Shown: piece after piece, positions 1 to 11,651 of the stretch
Numbering within the stretch: position 1 is the first letter of the stretch
Layout of the letters: the number at the start of each line of letters is the position of its first letter
Assembly (NCBI RefSeq): GCF_006517395.1
Contig: NZ_VDCY01000011.1
Span: forward strand, 1-64,000
Source: Terrilactibacillus laevilacticus
Lineage (GTDB): Bacteria; Bacillota; Bacilli; Bacillales; Sporolactobacillaceae
Length of the DNA: 64,000 nt
Direction: 5' to 3'
Position numbers and translations under genes: made by a program
The notes under the pieces: generated by a model
Database searches by the model: none
Told to the model about the DNA's origin: nothing
Seen by the model: the letters and a program-made list of their open reading frames with translations, nothing else

Positions 1-1
1 G

Positions 2-265
2 TCTCTAGCTATAAATAATCCAGAAATGAAAAAGAGATATCTCGAATTAAAAGAGCGTGGAAAACATCCTCGCCAGGCCTATGTCGCTTTAGGGAATCGT
101 ATGATCCGTCTAGCTTTTGCCATGATACGAAATCAAACATTGTATCAGACCAATCGGGAAGACTATGTGTTGTTAAATGAATTGAAAAAGAAGTTGCACA
201 AGCACAGCGTGCAAAGATTTTACGATCGATATACCTTATTATCAACAATCTGTCCATCAGCTTAA
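2..265 (+). CDS. IS110-family transposase, C-terminal part (cut by window edge)
   Basis: The frame is open from the window edge and ends at 265. The visible 87 residues contain NPEMKKRYLELKERGKHP followed by QAYVALGNRMIRLAFAMIRN. This is the end of the second (transposase_20, IS116/IS110/IS902) domain, where a helix-hairpin module precedes a basic helix and a short tail. IS110 enzymes are DEDD transposases guided by a bridge RNA. The catalytic N-terminal half lies outside the window, so intactness cannot be judged. An N-terminal fragment of the same family lies at 54009-54110, so the family has been active in this genome. I am confident of the family and not of the subgroup. Confidence 0.75.
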   Translation, partial: SLAINNPEMKKRYLELKERGKHPRQAYVALGNRMIRLAFAMIRNQTLYQTNREDYVLLNELKKKLHKHSVQRFYDRYTLLSTICPSA

Positions 266-857
266 AAAATGTAGATTAATTAGTGAACAAATAGTTGGAA
301 ATATAAAGCTTTTGATTTTAAAAATAAGAACGTCCCTAGGACGTTAGATCACATTGTTTCATCGTGCCTGAGGCATATGACCTCGAGTGTCAGCGAAATG
401 GATCTTGTCCTACAAATACGAATAATACGTGAAAATTTAAGTTTATACTTGCTAGGTGGTATCCCTGTAGGATGAAAATCCAAGATCCTTTTCACGTTCT
501 AGAGACGTTCTTTATCCTGTTCTGTGATAGATGTACTCTTCAAAAAAATGGAATTGAGAGTATTAGTTAAGGTCGGTCTTTTTTAAGGGAATTTAACCCT
601 TGACTTATTTACCATTATACGCTGGCACTTCGACAATATTCAACAAACTTCGGGTGGTGACAGTAGATTGCGCCCCTTATAGATTACAGTTTAATTTCAG
701 AAATAGCAAACAACCCCTTCACCATTGACGATAGTCCATACTTCTTGACGTAATTCATTCGTTTGATGATTGATATTATAGGGATACGTATTATTTTTCA
801 TAACAAAACTATAATTACCTCCTATCTATTTTTTACAATTAATATAAAATAAGGTTT
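266..857. other. Non-coding stretch with hairpins and a repeat
   Basis: I see no gene here. A short perfect hairpin AACGTCC-cta-GGACGTT lies near 330-346, followed by about 170 bases with several G-rich and inverted segments. This could be the right end of the IS110 copy; in IS1111-type members the bridge RNA is encoded downstream of the transposase, but that is only a possibility. A family C repeat occupies 621-665. No convincing promoter was identified, although the gene at 874 has a strong ribosome binding site. Confidence 0.4.
621..665 (+). repeat. Family C repeat (REP/RAYT-like), copy 1
   Basis: The sequence reads CTGGCACTTCGACAATATTC and then AACAAACTTCGGGTGGTGACAG. The same string occurs at 12496-12550 and in part at 2419-2440. 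Sequences of the type GGTGCCTGGCAC...GGTGCCAGG recur in Bacillaceae genomes and often flank REP-associated tyrosine transposases. No such transposase is visible here, so this copy would be an orphan. Confidence 0.5.
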
Positions 858-873
858 GGAGGGGAATTTGTTT

Positions 874-1716
874 ATGAAACTACAAAAAATATTAATCAGT
901 CTATTTTTATTATTTTCACTGCTTGTAATCCCACAAGCAAGTTTTGCAATCAGTAATTTAACAGTCCATTTTATTAATGTTGGTCAAGGTGACTCTGCCT
1001 TAATAAAAACTCCAAGTGGAGAAAATTTTCTTATCGATGGTGGTAAAAAAAGTCAAGGATCAACAGTTATAAATTATTTAAAGAAACAAAAAGTTAAAAC
1101 ATTAAACGCCATAATTGCAACCCATCCTGATGCGGATCATATCGGTGGTTTAGAACAAGTTATACGCTATTTTAATGTAAAAAGTGTTTATGCGCCGAAA
1201 GTTTCTAATAATACAATTACATATAAAAACTTTCTCTTAGCAGTTAAGAAAAAACACCTTACCATCAAAACTGCTAAAACTGGAGTAACTATTCCTATTA
1301 AAGATAAGAAAACATCAGCTAAATTCATTGCTCCGGTTCGATCATATTCAAAATCAGATACGAATAACTGGAGTGGTGTACTTTTGTTGAAACACAATAA
1401 AAAGTCATTCTTATTCACAGGTGATGCTGAAAAAGCTTCTGAAAATGACATGTTATCAAAAAGACTAGTACCTGATATTGATGTACTAAAAGTTGGTCAC
1501 CATGGTTCTAAATATTCATCTAATACAAATTTTCTAAAGAAAGCACGTCCAAACTATGCGATAATAAGTGTAGGAAAGAATTCTTACGGGCATCCTACTA
1601 GTGATGTACTCAAAAGGTTAAATTCAGTTCATGCAAAAATTTATCGTACCGATAAAAGTCATAATATAATTGTAACTTCCACAGGGACGAAATTAAGCAT
1701 AAGAACGGTGAAATAA
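874..1716 (+). CDS. Secreted ComEC/Rec2-like metallo-beta-lactamase-fold hydrolase
   Basis: This is a 280-residue protein related to the metal-binding domain of the DNA-uptake protein ComEC, but free-standing and exported. Residues 1-25 form a signal peptide ending in ASFA. The metallo-beta-lactamase core follows, with INVGQGDS at about 35-42, the zinc motif HPDADH at 84-89 and a late HHGS motif near residue 208. The ATG at 874 is chosen because GGAGGGG lies 9 bases upstream; an in-frame TTG at 856 would place that site inside the gene. It is followed one base later by a DUF3006 gene, a common pairing. A nuclease or phosphodiesterase role outside the cell is likely by fold, but the substrate is unknown. 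Confidence 0.85.
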   Translation: MKLQKILISLFLLFSLLVIPQASFAISNLTVHFINVGQGDSALIKTPSGENFLIDGGKKSQGSTVINYLKKQKVKTLNAIIATHPDADHIGGLEQVIRYFNVKSVYAPKVSNNTITYKNFLLAVKKKHLTIKTAKTGVTIPIKDKKTSAKFIAPVRSYSKSDTNNWSGVLLLKHNKKSFLFTGDAEKASENDMLSKRLVPDIDVLKVGHHGSKYSSNTNFLKKARPNYAIISVGKNSYGHPTSDVLKRLNSVHAKIYRTDKSHNIIVTSTGTKLSIRTVK

Positions 1717-1717
1717 T

Positions 1718-1939
1718 ATGATTAAGGGAATCGTAGATCGCTTTGAAAAGGATATTGTCGTAGTTGAAATTAAGAATGGTGATGACACTCAAGATTTTCC
1801 TCGCTCTATATTTCCAAAAGATATCGAGGTTGGTCATGTTGTCTATATTGACGGTGACAAAGTTAGAATCGATAGAGAAGAAACAGAAAATCTTGAAAGG
1901 GAAATAAAAGAATTAATGGATGATGTCTGGGAAGATTAA
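1718..1939 (+). CDS. DUF3006 family protein
   Basis: This 73-residue acidic protein starts MIKGIVDRFEKDIVVVEI and has the small beta-barrel character of DUF3006, a family usually found directly after exported metallo-beta-lactamase-fold proteins. It begins one base after the preceding stop codon, so the two are almost certainly co-transcribed and possibly translationally coupled. It has no signal peptide or membrane segment, so it acts in the cytoplasm or is associated with the partner before export. Its molecular function is not established. A hairpin terminator follows at 1991. Confidence 0.8.
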   Translation: MIKGIVDRFEKDIVVVEIKNGDDTQDFPRSIFPKDIEVGHVVYIDGDKVRIDREETENLEREIKELMDDVWED

Positions 1940-1990
1940 CTAGTTCTCTCTTGTGTCTAGTTTCTTTCTTAAATTCATCAAATTAGTGAA

Positions 1991-2019
1991 CTCTGCTAAA
2001 TGTAGCAGGGTTTCTTTTT
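1991..2019 (+). terminator. Rho-independent terminator after the MBL-DUF3006 pair
   Basis: The stem CTCTGCT / AGCAGGG has a 6-base loop and is followed by TTTCTTTTT. Confidence 0.7.
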
Positions 2020-2066
2020 GCATTTACAGAATTATTTATATAATCTAATTATAAGGAGTGATTTGT

Positions 2067-2213
2067 ATGAAAGAAGATTGGTATGAAGAAATTAAGAAGA
2101 TCATCGAGAATCCAGACATGGTGATTGATTATTTTGCTATGCATTATACAGATGAACGTGGAGAACATAACGAAGTCGCGATTATTAATGAGAGTCTTGA
2201 ATTACAAGTATAA
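2067..2213 (+). CDS. Small hypothetical protein, 48 residues
   Basis: The short frame MKEDWYEEIKKIIENPDMV... ends in ESLELQV. It starts 7 bases after a good AAGGAG ribosome binding site and is followed directly by a clear terminator at 2225-2250. A strong ribosome binding site, plausible coding composition (charged and hydrophobic alternation, no rare-codon runs) and its own terminator make it a credible gene. I do not recognise the family. It has no membrane segment or cysteine motif. Confidence 0.55.
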   Translation: MKEDWYEEIKKIIENPDMVIDYFAMHYTDERGEHNEVAIINESLELQV

Positions 2214-2224
2214 TATAACCTTCT

Positions 2225-2250
2225 CCCTTCAATAATGAAGGGATTTTTTT
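2225..2250 (+). terminator. Terminator after the 48-residue gene
   Basis: CCCTTC-aataat-GAAGGG is followed by ATTTTTTT, a compact perfect stem with a T tract. Confidence 0.8.
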
Positions 2251-2517
2251 ATGTAAATAATATAAGGAGTGGTTGCTAACGAAATGATGAAAATTGGTAG
2301 GAAATTACCTCCCTATTTGGATAGAATGTAAAAAGCTTCAAATCCCATGAGAAGTATTCTATAAATATTTAAAATCAAAGAAGAAAGAAGAAAAGAAACA
2401 AAATGTGTAAAATAATAACTTCGGGTGGTGCCAGGTACGGAAATTACCAAAAAATATAATAATCAAATATAGGAGCTATCTCATAAAGCCAGTTTAATAA
2501 CAAAGGTAGCAAAAATG
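2251..2517. other. Intergenic remnant region with partial family C repeat
   Basis: No complete gene is visible. A partial family C repeat (TTCGGGTGGTGCCAGGTAC) lies at 2419-2440. The stretch around 2280-2330 can be read as a short open segment without a convincing start, possibly a decayed gene. Confidence 0.35.
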
Positions 2518-2556
2518 AAAACCAAAGAATCTTAATACACATCATTCTTTGGTTTT
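2518..2556. terminator. Bidirectional hairpin terminator left of the islands
   Basis: CCAAAGAAT and ATTCTTTGG form a 9-bp stem around a 13-base loop, followed by TTTTTATC on the + strand and a weaker T-rich run on the - strand. It lies about 90 bases outside the leftmost rlmH-type att copy. Confidence 0.55.
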
Positions 2557-2606
2557 TATCTCTTCAAGGTTTTGTTAAAAAACTACGCCTTAGACAGTCC
2601 CTGTTT

Positions 2607-2640
2607 AAAAAAACCTCATTTACTTATTATAAGGTTCACC
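2607..2640 (-). other. Outer att-like copy of the rlmH 3' end (att1)
   Basis: Read on the - strand it is GGTGAACCTTATAATAAGT followed by AAATGAGGTTT. It matches the copy at 8172-8203 at about 27 of 30 positions and matches the rlmH terminus at 12745-12772 more loosely. All three copies have the same orientation. It is interpreted as the far boundary of DNA integrated at rlmH, as in SCC elements, where the core lies over the last codons (Tyr-His-Lys-stop) of rlmH. Confidence 0.65.
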
Positions 2641-2677
2641 TTAAACCCTACCTCGATAAGTTTAAACCAAAGCCGAT

Positions 2678-3454
2678 TTAGCTAATGGTCCACTTCTTTT
2701 TATTGATTATTTCTGCTTTACTATAATCATAATTGTAATGTTCAAAAAGCTCTCTTAAACAAGGATATAAATTGTATTCATATTCGATATCTTCAATAAT
2801 TGTCGCCAGCACTCTGATAATTTGAAGTAAGTAATAAACGGCATAACCTTGAACCAATTGAGCCTTATCAGTTTCTTCAATTAATTCTTTTGCATCCTTT
2901 ACTAACTTATTCTTTTCACTATACACAATAACATAACTATTTTCATTCAAAATTTCTTTCAGACAATCATTTTTCTTCTTTCTTTTTTTTATTGTACTTA
3001 CATACCTATTCAGTAATTCATCTTGGATATTAGCCCATTGAATTAGTGGATCTTCTGTCATTCTCCGTCCTGTTAGATAGTCTATATTATAATAACGATC
3101 ACTCATGGCAAATTCAGATAAGAATTTCAAAAGTTTCATAGATATTTCAACATTTTTTAGCAACTTTTTGTCTGTCGTAAATTCTACAACAGAATTAAAT
3201 AGTTCCAACAAATTGTGACTATAGGACCGCATAGTCTTATTATCAGGAAACGTATAATTATTTTTCCCTCTATGATTTTGGATTATTATTAATTTCATCA
3301 TCCTTTCTAGTCCAATACTTAATAGAAAGAATGCTTGATAATACTCACCCTTTGATTGAATACCCGCCTTTTTTAGAGAAGTGAGACCATATCCAATTGA
3401 AGTTGAAGCTAGGTATCCTTCTTTGATTAACAGAGAATCATGTAATGTATTCAT
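2678..3454 (-). CDS. Hypothetical HEPN-like accessory protein
   Basis: The 258-residue all-helical protein has no signal peptide or membrane segment. Residues 35-60 (GEYYQAFFLLSIGLERMMKL) resemble the first helix of HEPN domains. A downstream RSYSH segment is close to, but not exactly, the Rx4-6H ribonuclease motif. The ATG has an AAAGGA site 7 bases upstream. It is monocistronic and lies alone between the outer att-like copy and the ABC-three-component operon, so it may be a separate defence or toxin gene. The family is not recognised with certainty, and the HEPN assignment is inference from helix pattern and context. Confidence 0.6.
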   Translation of the reverse strand: MNTLHDSLLIKEGYLASTSIGYGLTSLKKAGIQSKGEYYQAFFLLSIGLERMMKLIIIQNHRGKNNYTFPDNKTMRSYSHNLLELFNSVVEFTTDKKLLKNVEISMKLLKFLSEFAMSDRYYNIDYLTGRRMTEDPLIQWANIQDELLNRYVSTIKKRKKKNDCLKEILNENSYVIVYSEKNKLVKDAKELIEETDKAQLVQGYAVYYLLQIIRVLATIIEDIEYEYNLYPCLRELFEHYNYDYSKAEIINKKKWTIS

Positions 3455-3965
3455 TGTATAGTCCTTTCAGGTTTGATGAAAATGAATTACGTTCGAGTAA
3501 ATCCAAACCATTACCGACATAAAAGTCGCATAACTGGACCATGATGCAAGTTGTGGTGCTGAGTGTTAGTCTGAATTACGCTTTTCCTAAACCGCTTTCT
3601 TGCGAAGCGAAGAGTATCAGCCTCGAAATGTGACTACCCTGTTAAGCCATCATTTGGATTACTATGTTGACCCACTTAAACATTGGGATTCCATTATCTA
3701 ATCGTTAAAAATCATTTTGAAACACTTGAACTATTTAGATTGTATAGCATACAAGCTGCTACTGAACTTGCAGACACTAAACAAATATTTTATAAGCTAT
3801 ATCACTCTGCAGGATCGGTTGCTGTAAGTAAGCAATTTTTGGACAGTGCTTGAAAGCTGTAAACAGAAACACCTTAATTATTGGAAAACTGCGTTGTATC
3901 ATGCCCTTTCTCAAGACAGCTGGTTCCACAATATTGGTGTCATACAATGAGATAATATCAATATT
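3455..3965. other. Intergenic region with gene debris
   Basis: Bases 3680-3853 on the + strand stay open and translate to a helical, gene-like peptide ending LYHSAGSVAVSKQFLDSA, but there is no start codon with a ribosome binding site and a stop lies just upstream. It is best read as the decayed 3' end of a lost gene. The remaining bases hold nothing I recognise. Confidence 0.4.
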
Positions 3966-4005
3966 AACAGTCCACCACTTATTACAGTGACGGACTGTTT
4001 TGTTT

Positions 4006-4007
<2 letters not shown>
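3966..4007. terminator. Terminator of the ABC-three-component operon
   Basis: AACAGTCC and GGACTGTT form an 8-bp stem. On the - strand this lies directly downstream of the ATPase stop codon. The + strand side has TTGTTTTT. Confidence 0.6.
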
Positions 4008-6703
<2,696 letters not shown>

Positions 6704-6707
<4 letters not shown>

Positions 6708-7873
6708 TCAGATATTCCTTTCGATAATGATTTAAATTGTGGGTGCCAACCAATAGCAGGTTCCTGCTTTTCGGTAAAATGCGCTAGTGCATGAAAGTTA
6801 CCGCAAGTAATGGTCTTTGGCAAAATTTCATTATGAATATAACTATCCTGCTCCACCGTTAAGTCTAAACATTCCTGGCCTTTAAGTTCATCTGTCTCAA
6901 GTGACTGCCTAAGTGCTCTTCTTCGTGCGGTTGCCCATGATTTTTTGAGATCTCTTTCGTATAGCGTAAGTGCAGTTTCCGAAACCACATTTTTATCGGT
7001 CCAGATAATCCTTGTATCTTGTGCATGGATATAATCCAAAATAGCTTCCTTTATTGAATCCTCATCAATATTTATCCAATCTAGTTGTTTAACAAAACCA
7101 TGTGACTCATATTTGCTAATATCAACATTTGAATCAAAAGGTACTACGAGCGCCGATAAACGTGCTACTGACACCCTTCTCACTAGCCCCTTAAGCTCTT
7201 TATCAAAATCTTCCCGTCTTATTCTTGGCTGGTGTCCGGTTTGAACTAATTCCCTTATCTTCCTCTTTACCCATCCACCCATCTGGTCAAAAAGACTTAC
7301 TTTTATCTCAGGGTCAAACACTCGAATAGCTTGAATTTCTTCAAGGTTACCTCCAAATTTAGGGCACATATTATCGAATACAGAGATTTTTGTTAACATG
7401 TCCCTTAATAATTTATTACTTAATTTGCTTAACGTACTACCATATGGAACCAAATCTTCTCTTAGTGTTGTGATCATAATGCGTAATTCATCGCATACGA
7501 CTTTTGAAGACTTTTCATCTACGGTATCATTTATACTCCGAGCAAGACATTTTTTCGATAAAGTTCCATTTGTCACTAAATGAAACTCCACATTATTAAG
7601 GATTGTCGGGTTTTTCACAACTAATTCAGCCCATATATGTAATGTTTTCCATAATGCTACACTCCGGTCTGACAAAGGTGATCCCGTATTTACGGTTGAT
7701 TTGTCTTGTTCATGTATTTCCTTTCCACTAACTTTGTGAATACTGACATCATCTATATCCTCAATCCCTATTTCAATTACATCGACTTCTGATTGAAATA
7801 GTCTATAGGTTGCGCGGTCAAATTGATACATATATCCTAATGCCTGACCTGAAGCAGAATGGTCTATAGCCAT
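6704..7873 (-). CDS. ABC-three-component effector with predicted nuclease domain
   Basis: This is a 389-residue protein and the first gene of the operon. Its first 100 residues carry acidic positions and a Gln-x-Lys-like element (IEDIDDVSIHKVSGKEIHEQDKS, shown here only as landmarks) followed by ALWKTLHIW. That layout resembles Cap4-type and other restriction-endonuclease-fold dsDNA nucleases. The C-terminal half (about 230-389) would be the ABC-3C C-terminal domain that docks to the middle component. The ATG at 7873 is preferred, with AGGTGA 7 bases upstream, over a GTG three codons earlier. The nuclease reading is inference, because catalytic residues were judged by eye. Confidence 0.7.
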
Positions 7874-8171
7874 TTTTATCACCTACCAATCTAGGACTCT
7901 TGTAGTAATTTCGACATTTTCATTGTAATTTCCTCCTTTTTACTTTTTCTTAGACACAAATTGCACATACTTTAAGACCCTTGGAAAGTAAAACGTCAAA
8001 AAGTCCCCACCTTTCAGAAGGTCGGGACTTGGAGTATTATTTAGGTAACTTGTTAAAGGCTATGCAAGTTACAGGAAGTGTTATTGACCAAGGCAGTTAT
8101 TGGTCCAAGGGTTTTTCTTCTGTCGTATCCAAATTGGGAAGCTGCTCAAATAGACAGCGAAGATAGTACAT
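7874..8171. other. Upstream region of the ABC-three-component operon
   Basis: No gene is evident. A - strand hairpin AGTCCCgACCTT / AAGGTgGGGACT followed by TTTTTGACG lies at about 8001-8031. It could be a terminator that insulates the operon from the restriction-modification genes. Confidence 0.4.
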
Positions 8172-8203
8172 AAACCTAATTTACTTATGATACGGTTCAC
8201 CGA
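8172..8203 (-). other. Internal att-like copy of the rlmH 3' end (att2)
   Basis: Read on the - strand it is GGTGAACCGTATCATAAGT followed by AAATTAGGTTTA. Sixteen bases (GAACCGTATCATAAGT) are identical to the end of rlmH at 12757-12772. It separates the ABC-three-component unit from the restriction-modification unit, so the accessory DNA is two tandem integrations rather than one. Confidence 0.75.
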
Positions 8204-8261
8204 ATATCACCAAAGAACATAATAAGATTTGAAAATAAAATCTTTATTAAAATATGATTAA

Positions 8262-8312
8262 TAGACGTAAAAAAGACTTGTATATTTCAGGTCTTTTTAC
8301 GTCTATTAAAAT
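8262..8312. terminator. Terminator of the restriction-modification operon
   Basis: TTAATAGACGTAAAAAAGAC pairs with GTCTTTTTACGTCTATTAA across a short loop. The long, near-perfect stem works in both directions and begins about 10 bases after the hsdS stop codon. Confidence 0.8.
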
Positions 8313-8322
8313 GTTCCATTTT

Positions 8323-9696
8323 TTATAATTCTAGGCTATCATCAAGTAATTTCCTTGATTTATCTATCAACTGTTTACTTTTCTCTTTTAACTCAAAACC
8401 TTTTTTAGCAAGATTTATTATATTATCTTGGTTCGGTACGAGAGGTATAATAAAATCTGAAATTCTATCCATTCTTAAATGTGGCAAAGTAGAAGCAATT
8501 ACAGTTCTTTGTTTTGCTTGGTATAAACCAATTTGTTTCACTGAAAGTGCCGTAAAAAGATAATATGGGTCGATTTTATTAGTGTCAGCAATAATTCTTA
8601 GGATTCCACTCCCGACTATACACTTATCAGACTTTGTTGTTAACGCAACTAATCCAATCTTTCCATCTTTTGAAAATAGGATTTCGTTAGGTTCAATAGC
8701 TTGGTCAAGGTTTTGGTAAATCTCATTTTCTACATAAAAATCAGGATATCTATCCACTTCATAATTTAGAATATCTGTAGTACGAATAAATGATACATCA
8801 TTTTCTTGCTTATCCAAATAAAGTTTATAATTCCCTGATCCAACTTCATCACCAGATTTAAAAGAAGCTACTGAACCAAGAGTTTTCCAATCGTGTTTTT
8901 CTTTAATCGCTTCAATCGTATTAACATACAATGGTCTATAATATTCCGGTGTGATTATATCATTATTTTTAATATCAGATTGTTTGATTCTGTAATTTAG
9001 TTTATTGGGGATTTTAGTAAAATCAATATCTAATGATTTTACTAATTCTTCCCTCGCTTTATCTATGTTTTTTAAACCATCTAAAGCATATTTTTCTGCT
9101 AATATAATATTTGTAGTAATCTCATCATGTATTGTTTTGTCCTTAATAAATACTTTAAGCGATTTGATTTTCGGATAAGTAAGAATAGGATGTGTATTTC
9201 CAGTAAATAGAGTGTCAATTTGGTATCTCGCTACTTTTGAATTTAGATAAAGAGATAAATATTGAGGACTTACTAAACTGTTATCTATTCTTAATCTAAC
9301 TACATTTTGGTTTATATTAGCACCGACTAAACTTTCATTTACAACAGCTGATACACCTAAATATTTTCCTATCGTTGTAAAAAGTACATCATGTAATTCT
9401 AATTGTGAACGTTGTAATAGATTATTTTTCTCATGGGTGATATAGAACCCATCGTATTCACTTATTACGTACCTTTTAACTGCCGAGTTTTTAATAAACT
9501 TTGCTCCTGATTCAACAAAAACTTGACCAGCGTGTTCCCCATCTGTTAATACTTTAATTACACCTTTATCTCCTAGACTAAATGAAGTTATATCATCTCT
9601 TGCTGAAAATTCTTTTATCTTCTTTTTAAATCTATATAAATTTGGGTAGAGGTGGTTTTCAAGTTCACTATGTTTAATCCTAATCGTTTTTAGCAT
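8323..9696 (-). CDS. Restriction-modification specificity subunit (HsdS-like)
   Basis: The 457-residue protein has two target-recognition halves joined by helical spacers. Recognition half one covers about 1-190 and is followed by a helical spacer at about 190-225 (ATTNIILAEKYALDGLKNIDKAREELVKSLD region). Half two starts at about 265 (KTLGSVASFKSGDEVGSGNY) and contains LFSKDGKIGLVAL. The final helix ends in SRKLLDDSLEL. This layout is that of type I S subunits and of the B subunits of BcgI-like enzymes, which read a split DNA sequence. Its start overlaps the methylase gene by 17 bases. The specificity cannot be predicted from sequence by eye. Confidence 0.88.
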   Translation of the reverse strand: MLKTIRIKHSELENHLYPNLYRFKKKIKEFSARDDITSFSLGDKGVIKVLTDGEHAGQVFVESGAKFIKNSAVKRYVISEYDGFYITHEKNNLLQRSQLELHDVLFTTIGKYLGVSAVVNESLVGANINQNVVRLRIDNSLVSPQYLSLYLNSKVARYQIDTLFTGNTHPILTYPKIKSLKVFIKDKTIHDEITTNIILAEKYALDGLKNIDKAREELVKSLDIDFTKIPNKLNYRIKQSDIKNNDIITPEYYRPLYVNTIEAIKEKHDWKTLGSVASFKSGDEVGSGNYKLYLDKQENDVSFIRTTDILNYEVDRYPDFYVENEIYQNLDQAIEPNEILFSKDGKIGLVALTTKSDKCIVGSGILRIIADTNKIDPYYLFTALSVKQIGLYQAKQRTVIASTLPHLRMDRISDFIIPLVPNQDNIINLAKKGFELKEKSKQLIDKSRKLLDDSLEL

Positions 9697-11500
9697 TACT
9701 TCTCTCTCCCCATGATTTAACTTCCTTTTTATATAGAGAACTTACTAATGATATATCATCCTCATCAATCAATTCTCCTCTTCTATTATGACCACAAGTT
9801 TCACAAATCGCCATAAATACATTATGTTCTTCAGGTATATCAATACCTTCCTTAATTTTTTCTGCAATTAGAACAGTTGTCTTAGTTGAAGTATTTGGTT
9901 GAAATGTTTCTTTTGGGATATCAATTATCGCTAATATTTTCATATTATTTTTAATAAATTGTCGGATATATCCTAATTTGTCATTACCATATATCCCATC
10001 AGGTAAGACAATACCTAGTTTTCCACCAATTTTTAAAAATTGAATACATCTCTCAATAAATAAAATTTGAGGTGCAACTCCCTTAGTTTTGCCCTTATTA
10101 TTCAATATATTTTGTTTCTCCCAAGTATCCTCCTTTTTATCAAATTTCCACTTATAACCCAAATTGAATTGTTTAAGTATCTCTTCTTCTTTTATCGGGA
10201 TTTTTGACCCAAATGGAGGGTTAGTTAGCACTAAGTCAAATTTACCTAAATCAATTTTATCTTGACACTTACTACTCCAATTTTTAACTGGTTCAAGACT
10301 ATTCTCGCAGAATATTCCACCTCTTCCATCACCAATTATAGCCATGTATGCTTTAGTTACTTTAGCTACAAATGAATCCTTGTCAATTCCTCTAAAATAG
10401 CTAGTTGCTACATACTGCTTTTCTTCATCAATCCTTCTCTCAGACCAACCAAGTTTCACTGCCTTTTCGTCAATCTTATTCCAAACATATCTTAATGATT
10501 CTATTAAGAATCCCCCTGTACCACATGATGGGTCAATTACCATAGTATTTTCATCTGGGTCTACAATCTCAACAATCATTCTTATAACATTTCTTGGTGT
10601 AAAAAATTGACCTTCATCACCTTTTAACGCTTGGGAAACAAAGACTTCAAAGGCATCACCAATTACATCTCTCTCAGATTCAGTAATACATAACTCCTGT
10701 AATTGACCAACAAAAAAGACAATAGAGCCTGGGTTTAAATCAATAGTTTCCTCTGCTTCAAAAACATCACTATATCTTCTCTTAACTTCATTAAATAAAT
10801 TTACAATTCTAGTTTTTACTATACCTTTATCTTCATGTACACCTGCTCTGAAGGAAACTTCTTCTTCTAAACCAGTATATTGTTCATCGTATATTTTACA
10901 AAAGAGAAGATTGATTATTTGTTTTGCTCTATTTCTTGTTGATGTATCCTGCTGTTTCATATTTCCATAAAGGTAATTATTAATAACCTTAAAATGTACT
11001 TTTAGATTTTTTGCAGGTTTTAAATCTTTTCTTTTGTATTTACCAATATCTTCAATCCTCTGACCCTTTTTAGGGATATTTGGAATTTCAGAATAGATTA
11101 TATCCCCATCAATCTTCCTTTTTTCTAAATTAATTTGTTCTTTTCCATTAAACCATACTCCCCATTTAACTGTACTGCACATATCCATATAAAGTTTTAA
11201 CTGCTCAATTCCATCTTTTCGAGATTCTTTTTTACATTCAACTACTCCTATTAAATCACTTTCTGCTCGACTACTACCATTAAAGATACCGATATCTATA
11301 GGGTATTCTTTTACTTCATCAGATGGAGTCTTTCTTACATAGTATTGGGGTCTGGTCTGAATTTGTCCTATTTCATATTCATATTCTTCTACGAGCCTTT
11401 TGGCAAAAACTTGTGTAGCCTGAATTTCCTCTGGTGTTCCTTTAATTTGCAGACCAGAGATATAATCGATAATATATCCATCCTTTAAAACTTCTGTCAT
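9680..11500 (-). CDS. Fused endonuclease and N6-adenine methylase (BcgI A-like)
   Basis: The 606-residue protein has an HsdR-N-like nuclease domain at its N-terminus, with D69 and E88-x-K90 in PIDIGIF...GVVECK forming a PD-(D/E)xK site. A type I-style methylase core follows, with an SAM motif DPSCGTGGF at about 330-338 and the catalytic NPPFG at about 425. There is no helicase or translocase HsdR gene in the operon. Nuclease and methylase in one chain plus a separate S subunit is the arrangement of type IIB enzymes such as BcgI, which cut on both sides of the site. The ATG at 11500 (GAGG 9 bases upstream) is chosen over the longer frame from 11530. An orphan methylase with an inactive nuclease is the alternative. 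Confidence 0.8.
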   Translation of the reverse strand: MTEVLKDGYIIDYISGLQIKGTPEEIQATQVFAKRLVEEYEYEIGQIQTRPQYYVRKTPSDEVKEYPIDIGIFNGSSRAESDLIGVVECKKESRKDGIEQLKLYMDMCSTVKWGVWFNGKEQINLEKRKIDGDIIYSEIPNIPKKGQRIEDIGKYKRKDLKPAKNLKVHFKVINNYLYGNMKQQDTSTRNRAKQIINLLFCKIYDEQYTGLEEEVSFRAGVHEDKGIVKTRIVNLFNEVKRRYSDVFEAEETIDLNPGSIVFFVGQLQELCITESERDVIGDAFEVFVSQALKGDEGQFFTPRNVIRMIVEIVDPDENTMVIDPSCGTGGFLIESLRYVWNKIDEKAVKLGWSERRIDEEKQYVATSYFRGIDKDSFVAKVTKAYMAIIGDGRGGIFCENSLEPVKNWSSKCQDKIDLGKFDLVLTNPPFGSKIPIKEEEILKQFNLGYKWKFDKKEDTWEKQNILNNKGKTKGVAPQILFIERCIQFLKIGGKLGIVLPDGIYGNDKLGYIRQFIKNNMKILAIIDIPKETFQPNTSTKTTVLIAEKIKEGIDIPEEHNVFMAICETCGHNRRGELIDEDDISLVSSLYKKEVKSWGERSNAKND

Positions 11501-11651
11501 ATCAATAATCCTCGTTTCTATTTTTATCATCTTGCAATGAAAATTAGCTTTTTATATTAAAATTTTATCATATAATCCATTTTTACTATAATATAATTAG
11601 ACATCGTTACCATTAATTCTCTAATTTTACTACAATTCTCACTTTACCTTT

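Noticed and set aside
7981-8166. A 61-codon frame upstream of att2
   Set aside because: The first part is a hairpin and there is no ribosome binding site or recognisable family.
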